Positions 1 through 7,579 of a stretch of 64,000 nucleotides of DNA are shown one piece after another. Each line of letters begins with the position of its first letter. The first letter of the stretch is position 1. Both the position numbers and the translations under genes were made by a program. This DNA comes from an uncultured Chloroflexota bacterium. Lineage in GTDB: Bacteria; Chloroflexota; Dehalococcoidia; GIF9; AB-539-J10. The notes under the pieces were generated by a model. The model did not search any database. It worked only from the letters and a program-made list of their open reading frames with translations, and was not told the origin of the DNA. The stretch is taken from the NCBI GenBank assembly GCA_903884455.1, contig CAISEW010000037.1, positions 16,161 through 80,160 on the forward strand, read 5' to 3'.

Positions 1-179
1 AGTATCAATTTAACTTGTTCACAGTCAGTCCAGTCAAAGCGCAGAACAACCCCACAATCGCTTGAAAACTCTCTTGGTGTTGGAATCAGCTTGGTAGAAT
101 AGCCTGCCTCCTTCAGGAGCTTCTCGGCACGCATCACAGATGAATTTGTAAAAAAGAGGACTACACCATATCGTGTCAT
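1..179 (-). CDS. DUF3343 putative Se/S carrier protein (N-terminal part)
   Basis: A minus-strand frame starts with ATG at 179 and runs off the left edge, giving 59 codons. It contains the hallmark 'RAEKLLKEAG', then 'KLIPTPREFSSDCGVVLRF'. That is the DUF3343 pattern of a single beta-alpha unit followed by a Pro-Thr-Pro-Arg and Ser-Asp-Cys-Gly segment. The family is small (about 80 residues) and is thought to carry sulfur or selenium on the conserved Cys. Its ATG overlaps the stop of the cysteine desulfurase as ATGA, so the two are translationally coupled. The YedE transporter two genes upstream supports a role in selenium handling. The C-terminus is not visible. Confidence 0.85.
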   Translation of the reverse strand, partial: MTRYGVVLFFTNSSVMRAEKLLKEAGYSTKLIPTPREFSSDCGVVLRFDWTDCEQVKLI

Positions 180-1324
180 GAATGAATAACCTGCTCTATT
201 GCCCGTATTGTTGTGCTGATATCATCCATGGTTGTGAACACACCCGGAGCCAGCCGCACTGTCCCCTCAGGAAATGAGCCCATTGTTTTGTGCGCCGCCG
301 GGGCACAGTGCAACCCCACGCGGCACAGAATACCATATTCTTCATCCAGTTTCAGGCCGACCTCTGAAACCCGCTTGTGGTGAACACTAAAGGATATGAC
401 AGCTACTGTGCTATTGGTGTCAAGTGGTCCGTACACCTTGATTTCTGGCAGTTCAGATAAACCATTTATGAGTGCTAGGGTAAGCTCTTTTAGATGGGCC
501 CGGATTGTGTCAATCCCCCTATCCTTCACCCACTGTATGCCAGCGTGGAGGCCGGCAATCCCTACGAGATTAAGCGTGCCGCTTTCAAATTTATCTGGCA
601 GGTCATCTGGTTGTTCCTCCGACTCGGAATGGCTCCCCGTGCCGCCACGCATCACTGGTTCGATCTCTGATATATCAACATTATCGCCGATGGCCAGGCC
701 ACCGATGCCAGGAGGACCTTGCAATTCCTTATGTCCGGTGAAGGCTAAGAAGTCAATTCCCATTGCCGGCATGTCTATGGGTATAGTTCCCGCGGTTTGT
801 GCACTGTCAACTAACAGCAAAGCTCCAGCTTTATGAGCGACAGAAGCAACTTCAGCAATAGGTAGTATGGTTCCCATCACGTTGCTCGCATGAGTGATGG
901 CTACAAGACGTGTGCGGGAGTTCATCACTCTGACCACGTCTCTGACGTCAAGGCTGCCATCGGCAGCACAGGGAACAATGCTCAAATGAACTCCCTGTTT
1001 TTCCAAGCTTCGCAGAGGTCGCATCACTGCGTTATGTTCTATGGAGCTGGTGACAACATGATCACCTGGTTTTAATAATCCTCTGAGAGCTACGTTAATC
1101 GCATGGGTAGCGTTGGATGTAAAGATTAACCGAAGCGGGTCGGCAACATTAAAAAAAGAGGCAATATCTTCCCTGGCATTGTATACCTCTCGCGCCGCGG
1201 CAATGGACAAACGATGTCCAGAGCGGCCAGGATTGCCCCCGGCGAGCTCCAAGACATCGGTCATAGCCTTTAGAACTTCCGGCGGTTTGGGCCAGGACGT
1301 TGCTGCGTTATCAAGGTATATCAT
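176..1324 (-). CDS. Cysteine desulfurase-like class V aminotransferase
   Basis: This 382-residue PLP enzyme belongs to the SufS/CsdA-like group. The Schiff-base lysine is K199 in 'FTGHKELQGPPG', and the sulfur-accepting cysteine is C340 in 'CRVGLHCAPAAHKTMG'. The segment 'DKFESGTLN' is also typical of this branch. The length is normal for the family. It should cleave Cys, or selenocysteine as a lyase, to alanine and pass S or Se to a partner. It lies between a YedE transporter with a TusA remnant and a DUF3343 gene, an arrangement known from selenium-utilisation clusters, so a selenium role is more likely than housekeeping Fe-S assembly. Substrate preference (Cys or Sec) cannot be read from the sequence. 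Confidence 0.88.
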   Translation of the reverse strand: MIYLDNAATSWPKPPEVLKAMTDVLELAGGNPGRSGHRLSIAAAREVYNAREDIASFFNVADPLRLIFTSNATHAINVALRGLLKPGDHVVTSSIEHNAVMRPLRSLEKQGVHLSIVPCAADGSLDVRDVVRVMNSRTRLVAITHASNVMGTILPIAEVASVAHKAGALLLVDSAQTAGTIPIDMPAMGIDFLAFTGHKELQGPPGIGGLAIGDNVDISEIEPVMRGGTGSHSESEEQPDDLPDKFESGTLNLVGIAGLHAGIQWVKDRGIDTIRAHLKELTLALINGLSELPEIKVYGPLDTNSTVAVISFSVHHKRVSEVGLKLDEEYGILCRVGLHCAPAAHKTMGSFPEGTVRLAPGVFTTMDDISTTIRAIEQVIHS

Positions 1325-1342
1325 TTCTTCAGTATCATTTGG

Positions 1343-1426
1343 CTAGCTTGTGCAACCCCTCTGAGTCAGCATTGCTGGCTGCGGGCATAACAACTCGCCA
1401 GCATCGATTATCTCAATATTGTTCAT
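1343..1426 (-). pseudogene. Truncated TusA/SirA-like stub
   Basis: A 27-codon frame lies between yedE and the desulfurase. It begins MNNIEIIDAGELLCPQPAML and hits TAG soon after. 'LLCPQP' with its cysteine is the TusA signature; intact TusA proteins run about 75-80 residues. In the +1 frame the reading continues for about 14 codons and closes in an ATGA overlap with the desulfurase start. This suggests a deletion plus frameshift of a once-coupled tusA gene. It could instead be a real mini-protein carrying only the CPxP turn, which is less likely. Confidence 0.6.
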
Positions 1427-1436
1427 CACAAGCTCT

Positions 1437-2552
1437 CTATGCTTCTTTCTCCCGCATAACTAACCCAACAATTATACATATTACCAGACCCGTGATGACA
1501 CCAGCTGGCCCAAAGGCACCCATCGCATTATCTGTGGGACACAAGCAACTGGCTATGCTGTAGTTCTGGGCAAAACCGCCACCTACAATCATGCCAATAA
1601 CAAACATAGCTGCATCGGCATCTCCTTCACCAGAAAGAAAGAGCTGCCGAGCAGGACAACCGCCAGCCAGAGTGAGAGCGAGTCCAGCCATGACCATACC
1701 GCCAAAGTTCCACCACTCGTTGGTTTGAGCTAGTGGCTGATCTACGAAGCCAGGATGAAACTGGCCCAATGCCAGGTTAGTGATGAAAGCAGCGCCGATG
1801 AACGCCAGAAGGCCATTCAGGAGATGTGAATCCCGGAGCCATAGCATGTTACGCACCGCGGCAATTGTACAGAAGCGGCTACGCTGGGCCAAGAAACCAA
1901 TAACAAGCGCCACAACTAGAGAGATGATTATAGGGGCGTAGTGACTGGCCGGCCCCGTCGTGGAGAAAAAGATAGGGCCGGTTGGGTTGCCATCGGCATC
2001 CGTCCCAAATTGTGGCCGAGCGAGCAAAAGAACAAGCAGTGTCACCATTATGATTGGTAGCACCCAGCCTAAAGCCTTGGGCGCGGGATGGCTACGTCCA
2101 AGGCTAAACCCTCTGCGCAAGAAGACGATGCCTATTCCAATTCCAGCCACCAGACCAAGAATACCAAAAATGGCGTTCCAATCACCGCCGGCAAGCCGCA
2201 GGTAGGCGCGCCACGGACAGCCGATGAATACCAGCATGCCAAAGGCAGCAAATACGCCAAGGAGAAAACGCATCAACGGAGCCGACCCGGTGCGCGGCTT
2301 GAACTCTCGGAAAATGAGCGCAGCAATAAGAGCACCAAGTACAAAGCCGATTATCTCAGGACGGATATACTGCCCCTCGGGGTTGCCGGACAAGCCAAGC
2401 GCCCCGGCGATATCGCGGCTGAAACAGCTCACAGAAATCCCCATGTTTCCGGGATTACCGAGCTTGACGAGCACTGGGGCGAGTACTCCGGCAACGAGGC
2501 CGGTGAATATAGGACCCCAACGGGATGTAAGGAACCGTGAAACAGATGACAT
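1437..2552 (-). CDS. yedE: YedE/YeeE-family selenium (or thiosulfate) transporter
   Basis: A polytopic membrane protein of 371 residues from the chosen start. 'GCPWRAYLRLAGGDWN', 'GGCPARQLFLSGEGDADAA' and 'NYSIASC' are typical of the selenium-metabolism branch of YedE (the YedE/FdhT type). The inner-membrane channel is thought to import a selenium or sulfur anion. The ATG at 2552 was chosen because an AGGAGG motif ends about 4 bases before it; an in-frame start at 2597 would add 15 residues without a ribosome site. It is the first gene of a minus-strand unit with the TusA stub, desulfurase and DUF3343 carrier. The exact substrate is inferred from these neighbours. Confidence 0.85.
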   Translation of the reverse strand: MSSVSRFLTSRWGPIFTGLVAGVLAPVLVKLGNPGNMGISVSCFSRDIAGALGLSGNPEGQYIRPEIIGFVLGALIAALIFREFKPRTGSAPLMRFLLGVFAAFGMLVFIGCPWRAYLRLAGGDWNAIFGILGLVAGIGIGIVFLRRGFSLGRSHPAPKALGWVLPIIMVTLLVLLLARPQFGTDADGNPTGPIFFSTTGPASHYAPIIISLVVALVIGFLAQRSRFCTIAAVRNMLWLRDSHLLNGLLAFIGAAFITNLALGQFHPGFVDQPLAQTNEWWNFGGMVMAGLALTLAGGCPARQLFLSGEGDADAAMFVIGMIVGGGFAQNYSIASCLCPTDNAMGAFGPAGVITGLVICIIVGLVMREKEA

Positions 2553-2849
2553 AGAACCTCCTTTGTTCACTAGGTTTCCTTGTCGGACAGTTGACAATGT
2601 CTATAATAATGACACAAGCCTTGAGAAGTCGCAATACTTGTGAGTACTCGTAAAATCAGCAATAAAATGCCCCACACTTCCCGGTGGACTATGAATAGGC
2701 CATATCCTTTATGTTACTTCTTCACTAAAGTCTTATAAACTTCACTTATTAACCTAATTCTGCACCGGTAGCTATTCCATCCCAATGGACAAGGCGGTTC
2801 AAGCCCATAAAGGCGTGGAGTTAATATCTATTTTGGTAAACGAGGATGA

Positions 2850-3776
2850 CTAATCCTTGAGGGTGCAGGAAACCGAGCAATTAGTGCACTCGTTATCGCA
2901 GGGTTCAACATGGATGACAACGTCAGACTGGGGAAGACATTGTTGAATATCCTGCTCTAGGTGATCACATAGACGGTGCGCTTCTTCCACATCGGCGTTT
3001 TTAGGTACTACCAAGTGCAAGTCGATATGGCGCTGGCTACCTGCCTTGCGTGTCCGCAGGTTGTGAAAACCAACCAGTTGACCTCCGTGTTCCATAATGC
3101 AGGACCGTATTTTATCCTCCTCTGATTGCGATAATCTGATATCAAGTAATCCCCCGAACGACTTCTTGGTGATCTTGTAAGCGGCTCTCCCGATAAATAC
3201 TGCCACAAAGGTGGCAGCAATCGGGTCAAACATGGTGAACCCGGTAAACCTCACAACAAGCAAAGCAACTAGTACAGCGGACATAGTAATTACATCGGTG
3301 CTAAGGTGATAAGCATCTGCTTCAAGAGCTAGGGAATCTCGTTCAGAAGATACCTTAAATAAATAACGGGAAACTATCACATTCACCACGATAGACGCTA
3401 TCATTATGCCAATGCCGACATCGAGGAACTCCAGAGTTGTGCCGGCAATTAACCTTTTTATTGCCTCATATATGATTATCCCGGAAGCAACGAATATAAG
3501 TACTCCTTCGGCTATACCGCTAATATTCTCTGCCTTGCCGTGACCATAGGGGTGGTCTTGGTCGGCTGGTCTATCGGACACCCTGACGCTAATAAAGGCA
3601 ATAATGGCTGCGGCAAGGTCCATTATGCTATGGATAGCTTCAGCAATGAGGCTGACGCTGCCTGTCAGTATCCCAGCAACCAGCTTCAGCAAGATAAGAG
3701 TGGTATTGGAAGCAATAGAAATTTTCGCTGCCTTCTGCTTACTGGGAATATTGTCTTTAGTTTTGAGTTTCGCCAT
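2850..3776 (-). CDS. Cation diffusion facilitator (CDF) metal exporter
   Basis: About 308 residues with six membrane segments and a cytoplasmic ferredoxin-like C-domain. The transport site shows the two half-motifs 'HSIMD' in helix 2 and 'HLSTD' in helix 5, a His/Asp set seen in Zn, Co and Ni exporters. 'DHPYGHGKAE' is the usual loop after helix 2. The tail 'CDNECTNCSVSC' is Cys-rich and could sense or chelate metal; this is unusual for the family. The ATG at 3776 is preferred over an upstream TTG at 3791, which sits in the U-run of a terminator. The gene has its own promoter and a roughly 120-nt leader that resembles a NiCo riboswitch, so Ni/Co export is the best guess. Confidence 0.88.
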   Translation of the reverse strand: MAKLKTKDNIPSKQKAAKISIASNTTLILLKLVAGILTGSVSLIAEAIHSIMDLAAAIIAFISVRVSDRPADQDHPYGHGKAENISGIAEGVLIFVASGIIIYEAIKRLIAGTTLEFLDVGIGIMIASIVVNVIVSRYLFKVSSERDSLALEADAYHLSTDVITMSAVLVALLVVRFTGFTMFDPIAATFVAVFIGRAAYKITKKSFGGLLDIRLSQSEEDKIRSCIMEHGGQLVGFHNLRTRKAGSQRHIDLHLVVPKNADVEEAHRLCDHLEQDIQQCLPQSDVVIHVEPCDNECTNCSVSCTLKD

Positions 3777-3910
3777 GTCCCTAATTGCCAAATAAAAAAC
3801 CCGCAGGACTGTTGCCTAGTCCTGCGGGTTTAGCTTCCGCTGCTCTACACTTAGCCCGGCTGCTAACCGATAGCGCCTGCTCCAGGCTATATTTCTTACG
3901 AACGACTATT
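3776..3910 (-). promoter_or_regulatory. NiCo (czcD)-riboswitch-like leader RNA
   Basis: Reading the minus strand, three blocks occur in order: GAGCAGGC (3882-3875), GCAGCCGGGCT (3863-3853) and GGCAACAG (3816-3809). These match conserved aptamer segments of NiCo riboswitches as I remember them. Between blocks 1 and 2 lies a short hairpin (GCTA/TAGC), as in the aptamer. GGCAACAG falls in the loop and 3' arm of the terminator, so metal binding and termination could be exclusive. A fourth block, GGGACA, lies at 3781-3776, after the U-run and just before the ATG. That does not fit a simple termination switch. The gene controlled is a CDF exporter, the classic NiCo target. Confidence 0.5.
3790..3828 (-). 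terminator. Intrinsic terminator in the CDF leader
   Basis: A perfect 11-bp stem (3800-3810 with 3818-3828) and 7-nt loop, followed on the minus strand by TTTTTTATTT. It lies after the leader promoter and before the CDF start codon, so it can act as an attenuator as well as ending transcripts from SepRS. Confidence 0.85.
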
Positions 3911-3916
3911 TATATT

Positions 3917-3944
3917 ATTATAACCCATCCTCAGCCAGAGTCAA
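3917..3944 (-). promoter_or_regulatory. Sigma-70-type promoter for the CDF leader
   Basis: TTGACT (3944-3939), a 16-bp spacer and TATAAT (3922-3917) on the minus strand. It starts 12 bp after the SepRS stop codon. Predicted start of RNA is about 3910. Confidence 0.75.
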
Positions 3945-3955
3945 ATCTTTAGCGT

Positions 3956-5464
3956 TTAGAGTTTCTTGACTTCTATGGCCACAAATACAGCACCACCGAC
4001 CTTTATTTTCTTCCGCTGTCCTTCAATATGTTGTCGGACAGCTTCAGGAATCTGTAGATTAAGGTCGGAGAGATGCTTTATTCCTTTCACCTGATAAGTT
4101 AATTTATCGGTGCTACTTTCTATTGCGGCGGCGGCACCCATAGCTATAGCACGCATGTAATTTATCCCTGTGTGTATGCCTGAAGGCACAATATCGCTAT
4201 AAATAGCGCCATTGGCCACGCAGATCTCGTTGAAACCAGCGGGACCGATTAATCTCTTGCCGGCCTCTGTTTCGACGACTTTTACCTCGATAGACTTGTC
4301 TTTCCAGGCCAAAAATTCGCAGGGGGCAATCTCGTCTTTGTGTTTTCGGGCGGTTTCCTCGATTGCCTGGGCTATTTTCTGCCCCCGGGCTGTCTGAGGG
4401 CTGGCTATATAGGTAATAGATTTAGCTATCTCCTCGTCAGAATACTCCGTTACAGAAAACTGGGGATATGCTAACTTCCTCACATCGTCTATTTCATAAA
4501 TAAGCATCCCCAGTCGCTCAATGCCAAATCCTGCGTTGAACACAGGGTATTTAATTTCGAAATTCGCTAGGGCCACCGGCGAATACATTCCAATGTCCGC
4601 TATCTCGAGCCAGGTGCCTTTATGTTTAACAAAAAGCTCTTGCTCTTGCCCGGGGGCATAGTATTTGGATGTTGCTATCTTGGTCTCAAATTTTATGTCG
4701 GAAAAGCCATATTGCTGCATAATATCCTTGGTAATCGCACTTCCTGCATCCAAAGACATTTCAGGGTCCATAACTACAATGGATGCAGAGTGGTGGACTC
4801 GCAAATGCCGGGCATCTTCTCTTTGCTCGTTGCGATATCTAGGCCCCACGGAGAATAAAGCGACTGGAAAGCTGGCCTTGTCCTGTAATGCTGCCAAGGT
4901 ATGAAACCAGGTAGCCGTCATGTGACTTCTCAGAGTCTTGTTGGAGGGCACTGGCTGCAGTTCTCTTATCTCGGGGAAAACCTTATCCAGGAGCTCCGTG
5001 GCCTGGTAATCAGTGATGCCCAGTCCAGCAATGAGCTCTTCGATAAGATTGTCGGACTCGATTTCCCCCTTTTTATAATTTCTAAAAGTGGTCTGCAATT
5101 TTTCGATATCAATTTCTGGAGATATCTCTTTTATCTGGCTTATTCTTTTCTCGCTTAGCCCTATGTCAGGGCGAGGCAATTCCGCTAGATAAAAGGCCCT
5201 GTCGAGAATTACTCGAGCCTCCGGCCCATACTGCTTGACCACATCGCTGTCGGGCAGAAGTGTGAGATTCTCGACCTCGTCAAAGCCCAGGTTTAGGAGA
5301 ATCTGGCGAGATTTTTGAATTAATTCACGAACAAGATGAGGTTTGCCTTTCTTCGTCAGAGATATTTTAGTCTCGGTGGGGATAAGCTTCGCCGTAGCTA
5401 TCCAGGCATCGGTAAAATTGTTTTTTGCCTTAGACTTTATTTCCCCTGTATCGAAGGTTGCCAT
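3956..5464 (-). CDS. sepS: O-phosphoseryl-tRNA(Cys) synthetase (SepRS)
   Basis: A 502-residue class II aminoacyl-tRNA synthetase that ligates O-phosphoserine to tRNA-Cys; a second enzyme, SepCysS, then makes Cys-tRNA from sulfide. Visible family marks are 'DRAFYLAELPRPDIGLSEKRI' (about 88-108), 'TLRSHMTATWF' (177-187), motif 2 around 'GPRYRNEQREDARH' (207-220), motif 3 'GFGIERLGM' (312-320), and the C-terminal 'PCEFLAWKD' and 'RLIGPAGFNEI'. The pattern matches archaeal SepRS rather than PheRS throughout. SepRS is known from methanogens, other archaea and a few bacteria including Chloroflexi. SepCysS is not in this window. ATG at 5464. Confidence 0.93.
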   Translation of the reverse strand: MATFDTGEIKSKAKNNFTDAWIATAKLIPTETKISLTKKGKPHLVRELIQKSRQILLNLGFDEVENLTLLPDSDVVKQYGPEARVILDRAFYLAELPRPDIGLSEKRISQIKEISPEIDIEKLQTTFRNYKKGEIESDNLIEELIAGLGITDYQATELLDKVFPEIRELQPVPSNKTLRSHMTATWFHTLAALQDKASFPVALFSVGPRYRNEQREDARHLRVHHSASIVVMDPEMSLDAGSAITKDIMQQYGFSDIKFETKIATSKYYAPGQEQELFVKHKGTWLEIADIGMYSPVALANFEIKYPVFNAGFGIERLGMLIYEIDDVRKLAYPQFSVTEYSDEEIAKSITYIASPQTARGQKIAQAIEETARKHKDEIAPCEFLAWKDKSIEVKVVETEAGKRLIGPAGFNEICVANGAIYSDIVPSGIHTGINYMRAIAMGAAAAIESSTDKLTYQVKGIKHLSDLNLQIPEAVRQHIEGQRKKIKVGGAVFVAIEVKKL

Positions 5465-5532
5465 AGTGTCAAGTATACCTCAAAGAAGCCGTTCTATTCT
5501 ACGCTCAACCGCTGAATGAAGAGGGATGGGCT

Positions 5533-5775
5533 CTAGTCCTTCAGAATTCTCTCAGTTAAGAAATCCTTCACTACGTCTAAGACTTGGTCCTTTGGGCAGG
5601 TGGCTCTCCACATTCCTTCCGGAAAGTTGAAGAGCAACCATCTCTTATGAATCCCCTTGCCCATGATCAGAACGAAATTTCCCGTCTTAGGATCCTGGGA
5701 GATTTCTATAAGACCTTTGTTCTTCAGTCCCCGCATTCGTATCCTGTCTCTAACCCTTATTTCCTCGATTTTCAT
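5533..5775 (-). CDS. Small conserved protein of unknown function
   Basis: An 80-residue basic protein with no family I recognise. The start was set at the ATG at 5775 because AAGGAGG lies 8 bases upstream; the GTG at 5784 overlaps that ribosome site. The first half reads like a small beta-barrel ('RVRDRIRMRGLKNKGLIEISQDPKTGNFVLI'-type alternation of charged turns and strands). The end is an amphipathic helix ('DVVKDFLTERILKD'). No signal peptide or membrane span is seen. It lies between sepS and a DUF4342 gene on the same strand with a strong ribosome site, so it is probably real. Confidence 0.6.
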   Translation of the reverse strand: MKIEEIRVRDRIRMRGLKNKGLIEISQDPKTGNFVLIMGKGIHKRWLLFNFPEGMWRATCPKDQVLDVVKDFLTERILKD

Positions 5776-5877
5776 TTTTGACACCTCCTTACCCTTATAG
5801 CCCTACGTGGAACGCAAGTTGTTCGGGTCGGCAGCGCTTTCAGTACCCGAACCATTGTCCAGAGAGTAGCTAGCTTT

Positions 5878-6153
5878 CTATTGCTTTTTGTCCTTCTCTT
5901 CCGGGGTATCTCCTACTTTCTCCACCTCGATAGTGCATTCTGTGACTAGTGCGGCAATTGCTCCGAGCGCAGCCAGTACTGGAGCTGCCAGGGCTGTTAC
6001 CGCAGCTACACCAACACCTGCTGTCAGTGGGATGTCTATCAGGGGACGCCCTTTATGTATTAAACGGACTCTTCTGATATTTCCTTGATGTATTAGCTCC
6101 TTGATCTTCTCAACTACTTGACTTCCATCTACGGTGAACTTCTCGCTTGTCAT
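5878..6153 (-). CDS. DUF4342 domain protein
   Basis: 91 residues. The N-terminal half carries 'VVEKIKELIHQGNIRRVRLIHKGRPLIDIPL', interrupted here only by its own turns. It is followed by a hydrophobic Gly/Ala-rich stretch (about 44-70, 'GVGVAAVTALAAPVLAALGAIAALV') and 'CTIEVEK'. This two-part layout is typical of DUF4342, whose function is unknown. AAAGGAGG sits 9 bases before the ATG. The hydrophobic stretch could be one membrane hairpin or span. The tail 'EEKDKKQ' is highly charged. Confidence 0.75.
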   Translation of the reverse strand: MTSEKFTVDGSQVVEKIKELIHQGNIRRVRLIHKGRPLIDIPLTAGVGVAAVTALAAPVLAALGAIAALVTECTIEVEKVGDTPEEKDKKQ

Positions 6154-6196
6154 TGTTCTTAACCTCCTTTCACTCTTAATTTTTACACCCTTATCT

Positions 6197-6706
6197 TCAG
6201 CCTTTGGCGTTGAGGCACCGCAGCAAATATTGCTTCAGCATGTTCAATGCGGCTTCGGCAGCATCTCGCTTGTTTCCCTCTCGATTTCCCGGGAAGGCAT
6301 GTTTCTGGCTGAAGCTCTCATCTCTGGTTGCAAGACCAATGTAAAACAAACCCAGCGGTTTTTCAGGGGTAGCACCCGAGGGGCCGGCAATGCCGGTATC
6401 AGAGACGCATATGTCCACATTCAAGAGCTTCTTGCCGCCTCGAGCCATTTCCAAGGCTGTTTGTTCGCTCACGGCTCCATAATTTTCAAGGGTCTTCCTC
6501 TTTACTCCGAGCAAGGCGATTTTTACTTCGTTGCTGTAAGCTACTATAGAGCCCTTGAAGTAATCCGAGCTGCCAGGCACATTGGTTATCCTGTCAGCTA
6601 TCCTGCCGCCGGTAGCCGACTCAACAGTGCCGATAGTCAGCAACTTTCCTGTTTTGGCTTGGTATTCTCTTATTAGCCGGGCAATTTCTGCTTCCAGTTC
6701 TGCCAT
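6197..6706 (-). CDS. CinA C-terminal domain protein (NMN amidohydrolase, PncC-like)
   Basis: 169 residues matching the stand-alone C-terminal domain of CinA. 'GTVESATGGRIADRITNVPGSSDYFKGSIVAYSNEVK' (about 27-63) corresponds to the family core containing the nucleophilic Ser. 'GAVSEQTALEMA' and 'SDTGIAGPSGATPEKPLGLFYIG' are the other hallmark blocks. It should deamidate nicotinamide mononucleotide to nicotinate mononucleotide in NAD recycling. The Cys usual in 'ESCTGG' is Ala here ('ESATGG'). It stands alone, divergent from the metallo-hydrolase gene at 6748. Confidence 0.87.
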   Translation of the reverse strand: MAELEAEIARLIREYQAKTGKLLTIGTVESATGGRIADRITNVPGSSDYFKGSIVAYSNEVKIALLGVKRKTLENYGAVSEQTALEMARGGKKLLNVDICVSDTGIAGPSGATPEKPLGLFYIGLATRDESFSQKHAFPGNREGNKRDAAEAALNMLKQYLLRCLNAKG

Positions 6707-6747
6707 TATTCGTTAATTTTAACAGGTTTCCTTGCTATAATTCACTG

Positions 6748-7527
6748 GTGGCCGAATTAAGCGATACAATCACCTTTCTGGGTACTGCCGGTGCCAGGTT
6801 TGTAGTGGTTCGCCAATTTCTGGCTTCAGGAGGTGCCTGGCTTAACCTTGGTAACACTCAAATACTTCTTGACCCCGGTCCCGGTTCCCTGGTTCAGGCT
6901 GCCAAAAGAAAACTTGATGCCACGAAACTGGACGCCATTATCTTATCTCATAGACATTTAGACCACAGTGGGGATATTAACATTATGATTGAAGCTATGA
7001 CCGACGGAGGTACAAAGAAGCGCGGCACGGTCTTTGCTCCCGCTGATGCCCTGAATCAGGACCCTGTTATCTTGTCTTATTTGCGGTCCTATCCCCAGAA
7101 TATACAGGTCTTAACTGAAGGTGGGTCTTACACAATAAACGACGTTTCTTTTGCGACCCCAGTCAAGCATAAGCATCCTGTAGAAACATACGGCTTTATC
7201 TTTCAAACGCCGCGGCATACTTTCTCTTGGATTATTGATACCAGATATTTTGAAGATTTAGCTAATCACTATGAAGGTGATTTGCTGGTTATCAATGTAG
7301 TCCGATTGAATCCCGGAGCTCCCATCGACCATCTATCTCTCCCTGAAGCCAAGCAAATAATTGAGAAACTAAAGCCCAGGATAGCCATACTTACTCATTT
7401 TGGCATGACCATGTGGCGGGCTAAACCCTGGGAGCTAGCTAAGAAATTGACTGAGGAAACTGGAATCACAGTCATTGCCGCCAGAGATGGCCTGAAGTTC
7501 GACCTGGCACAACTAGATACCCCCTGA
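6748..7527 (+). CDS. Metallo-beta-lactamase-fold hydrolase (RNase Z-like)
   Basis: 259 residues. The metal site 'LSHRHLDHSGDI' (about 69-80) is the HxHxDH motif. Later ligands are in 'IIDTRYF', which supplies the bridging Asp, and 'ILTHFGM' near the C-terminus. The family includes ribonuclease Z, phosphodiesterases and other hydrolases; this one is not clearly any named enzyme. The GTG start lies only 6 bases after a TATAAT box (6736-6741) and no ribosome site is visible, so the mRNA may be leaderless. No downstream ATG is compatible with the conserved N-terminal strand 'ITFLGTAGARF'. Confidence 0.8.
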   Translation: MAELSDTITFLGTAGARFVVVRQFLASGGAWLNLGNTQILLDPGPGSLVQAAKRKLDATKLDAIILSHRHLDHSGDINIMIEAMTDGGTKKRGTVFAPADALNQDPVILSYLRSYPQNIQVLTEGGSYTINDVSFATPVKHKHPVETYGFIFQTPRHTFSWIIDTRYFEDLANHYEGDLLVINVVRLNPGAPIDHLSLPEAKQIIEKLKPRIAILTHFGMTMWRAKPWELAKKLTEETGITVIAARDGLKFDLAQLDTP

Positions 7528-7579
7528 AAAACTTCGTTTTTCGGGGGTCAGATTTATCCATTAGCATTTCCGGGGTCCC

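Noticed and set aside
3830-3910. Cobalamin riboswitch in the CDF leader
   Set aside because: The B12 box was not found; the blocks fit a NiCo-type aptamer better and the gene is a CDF exporter.
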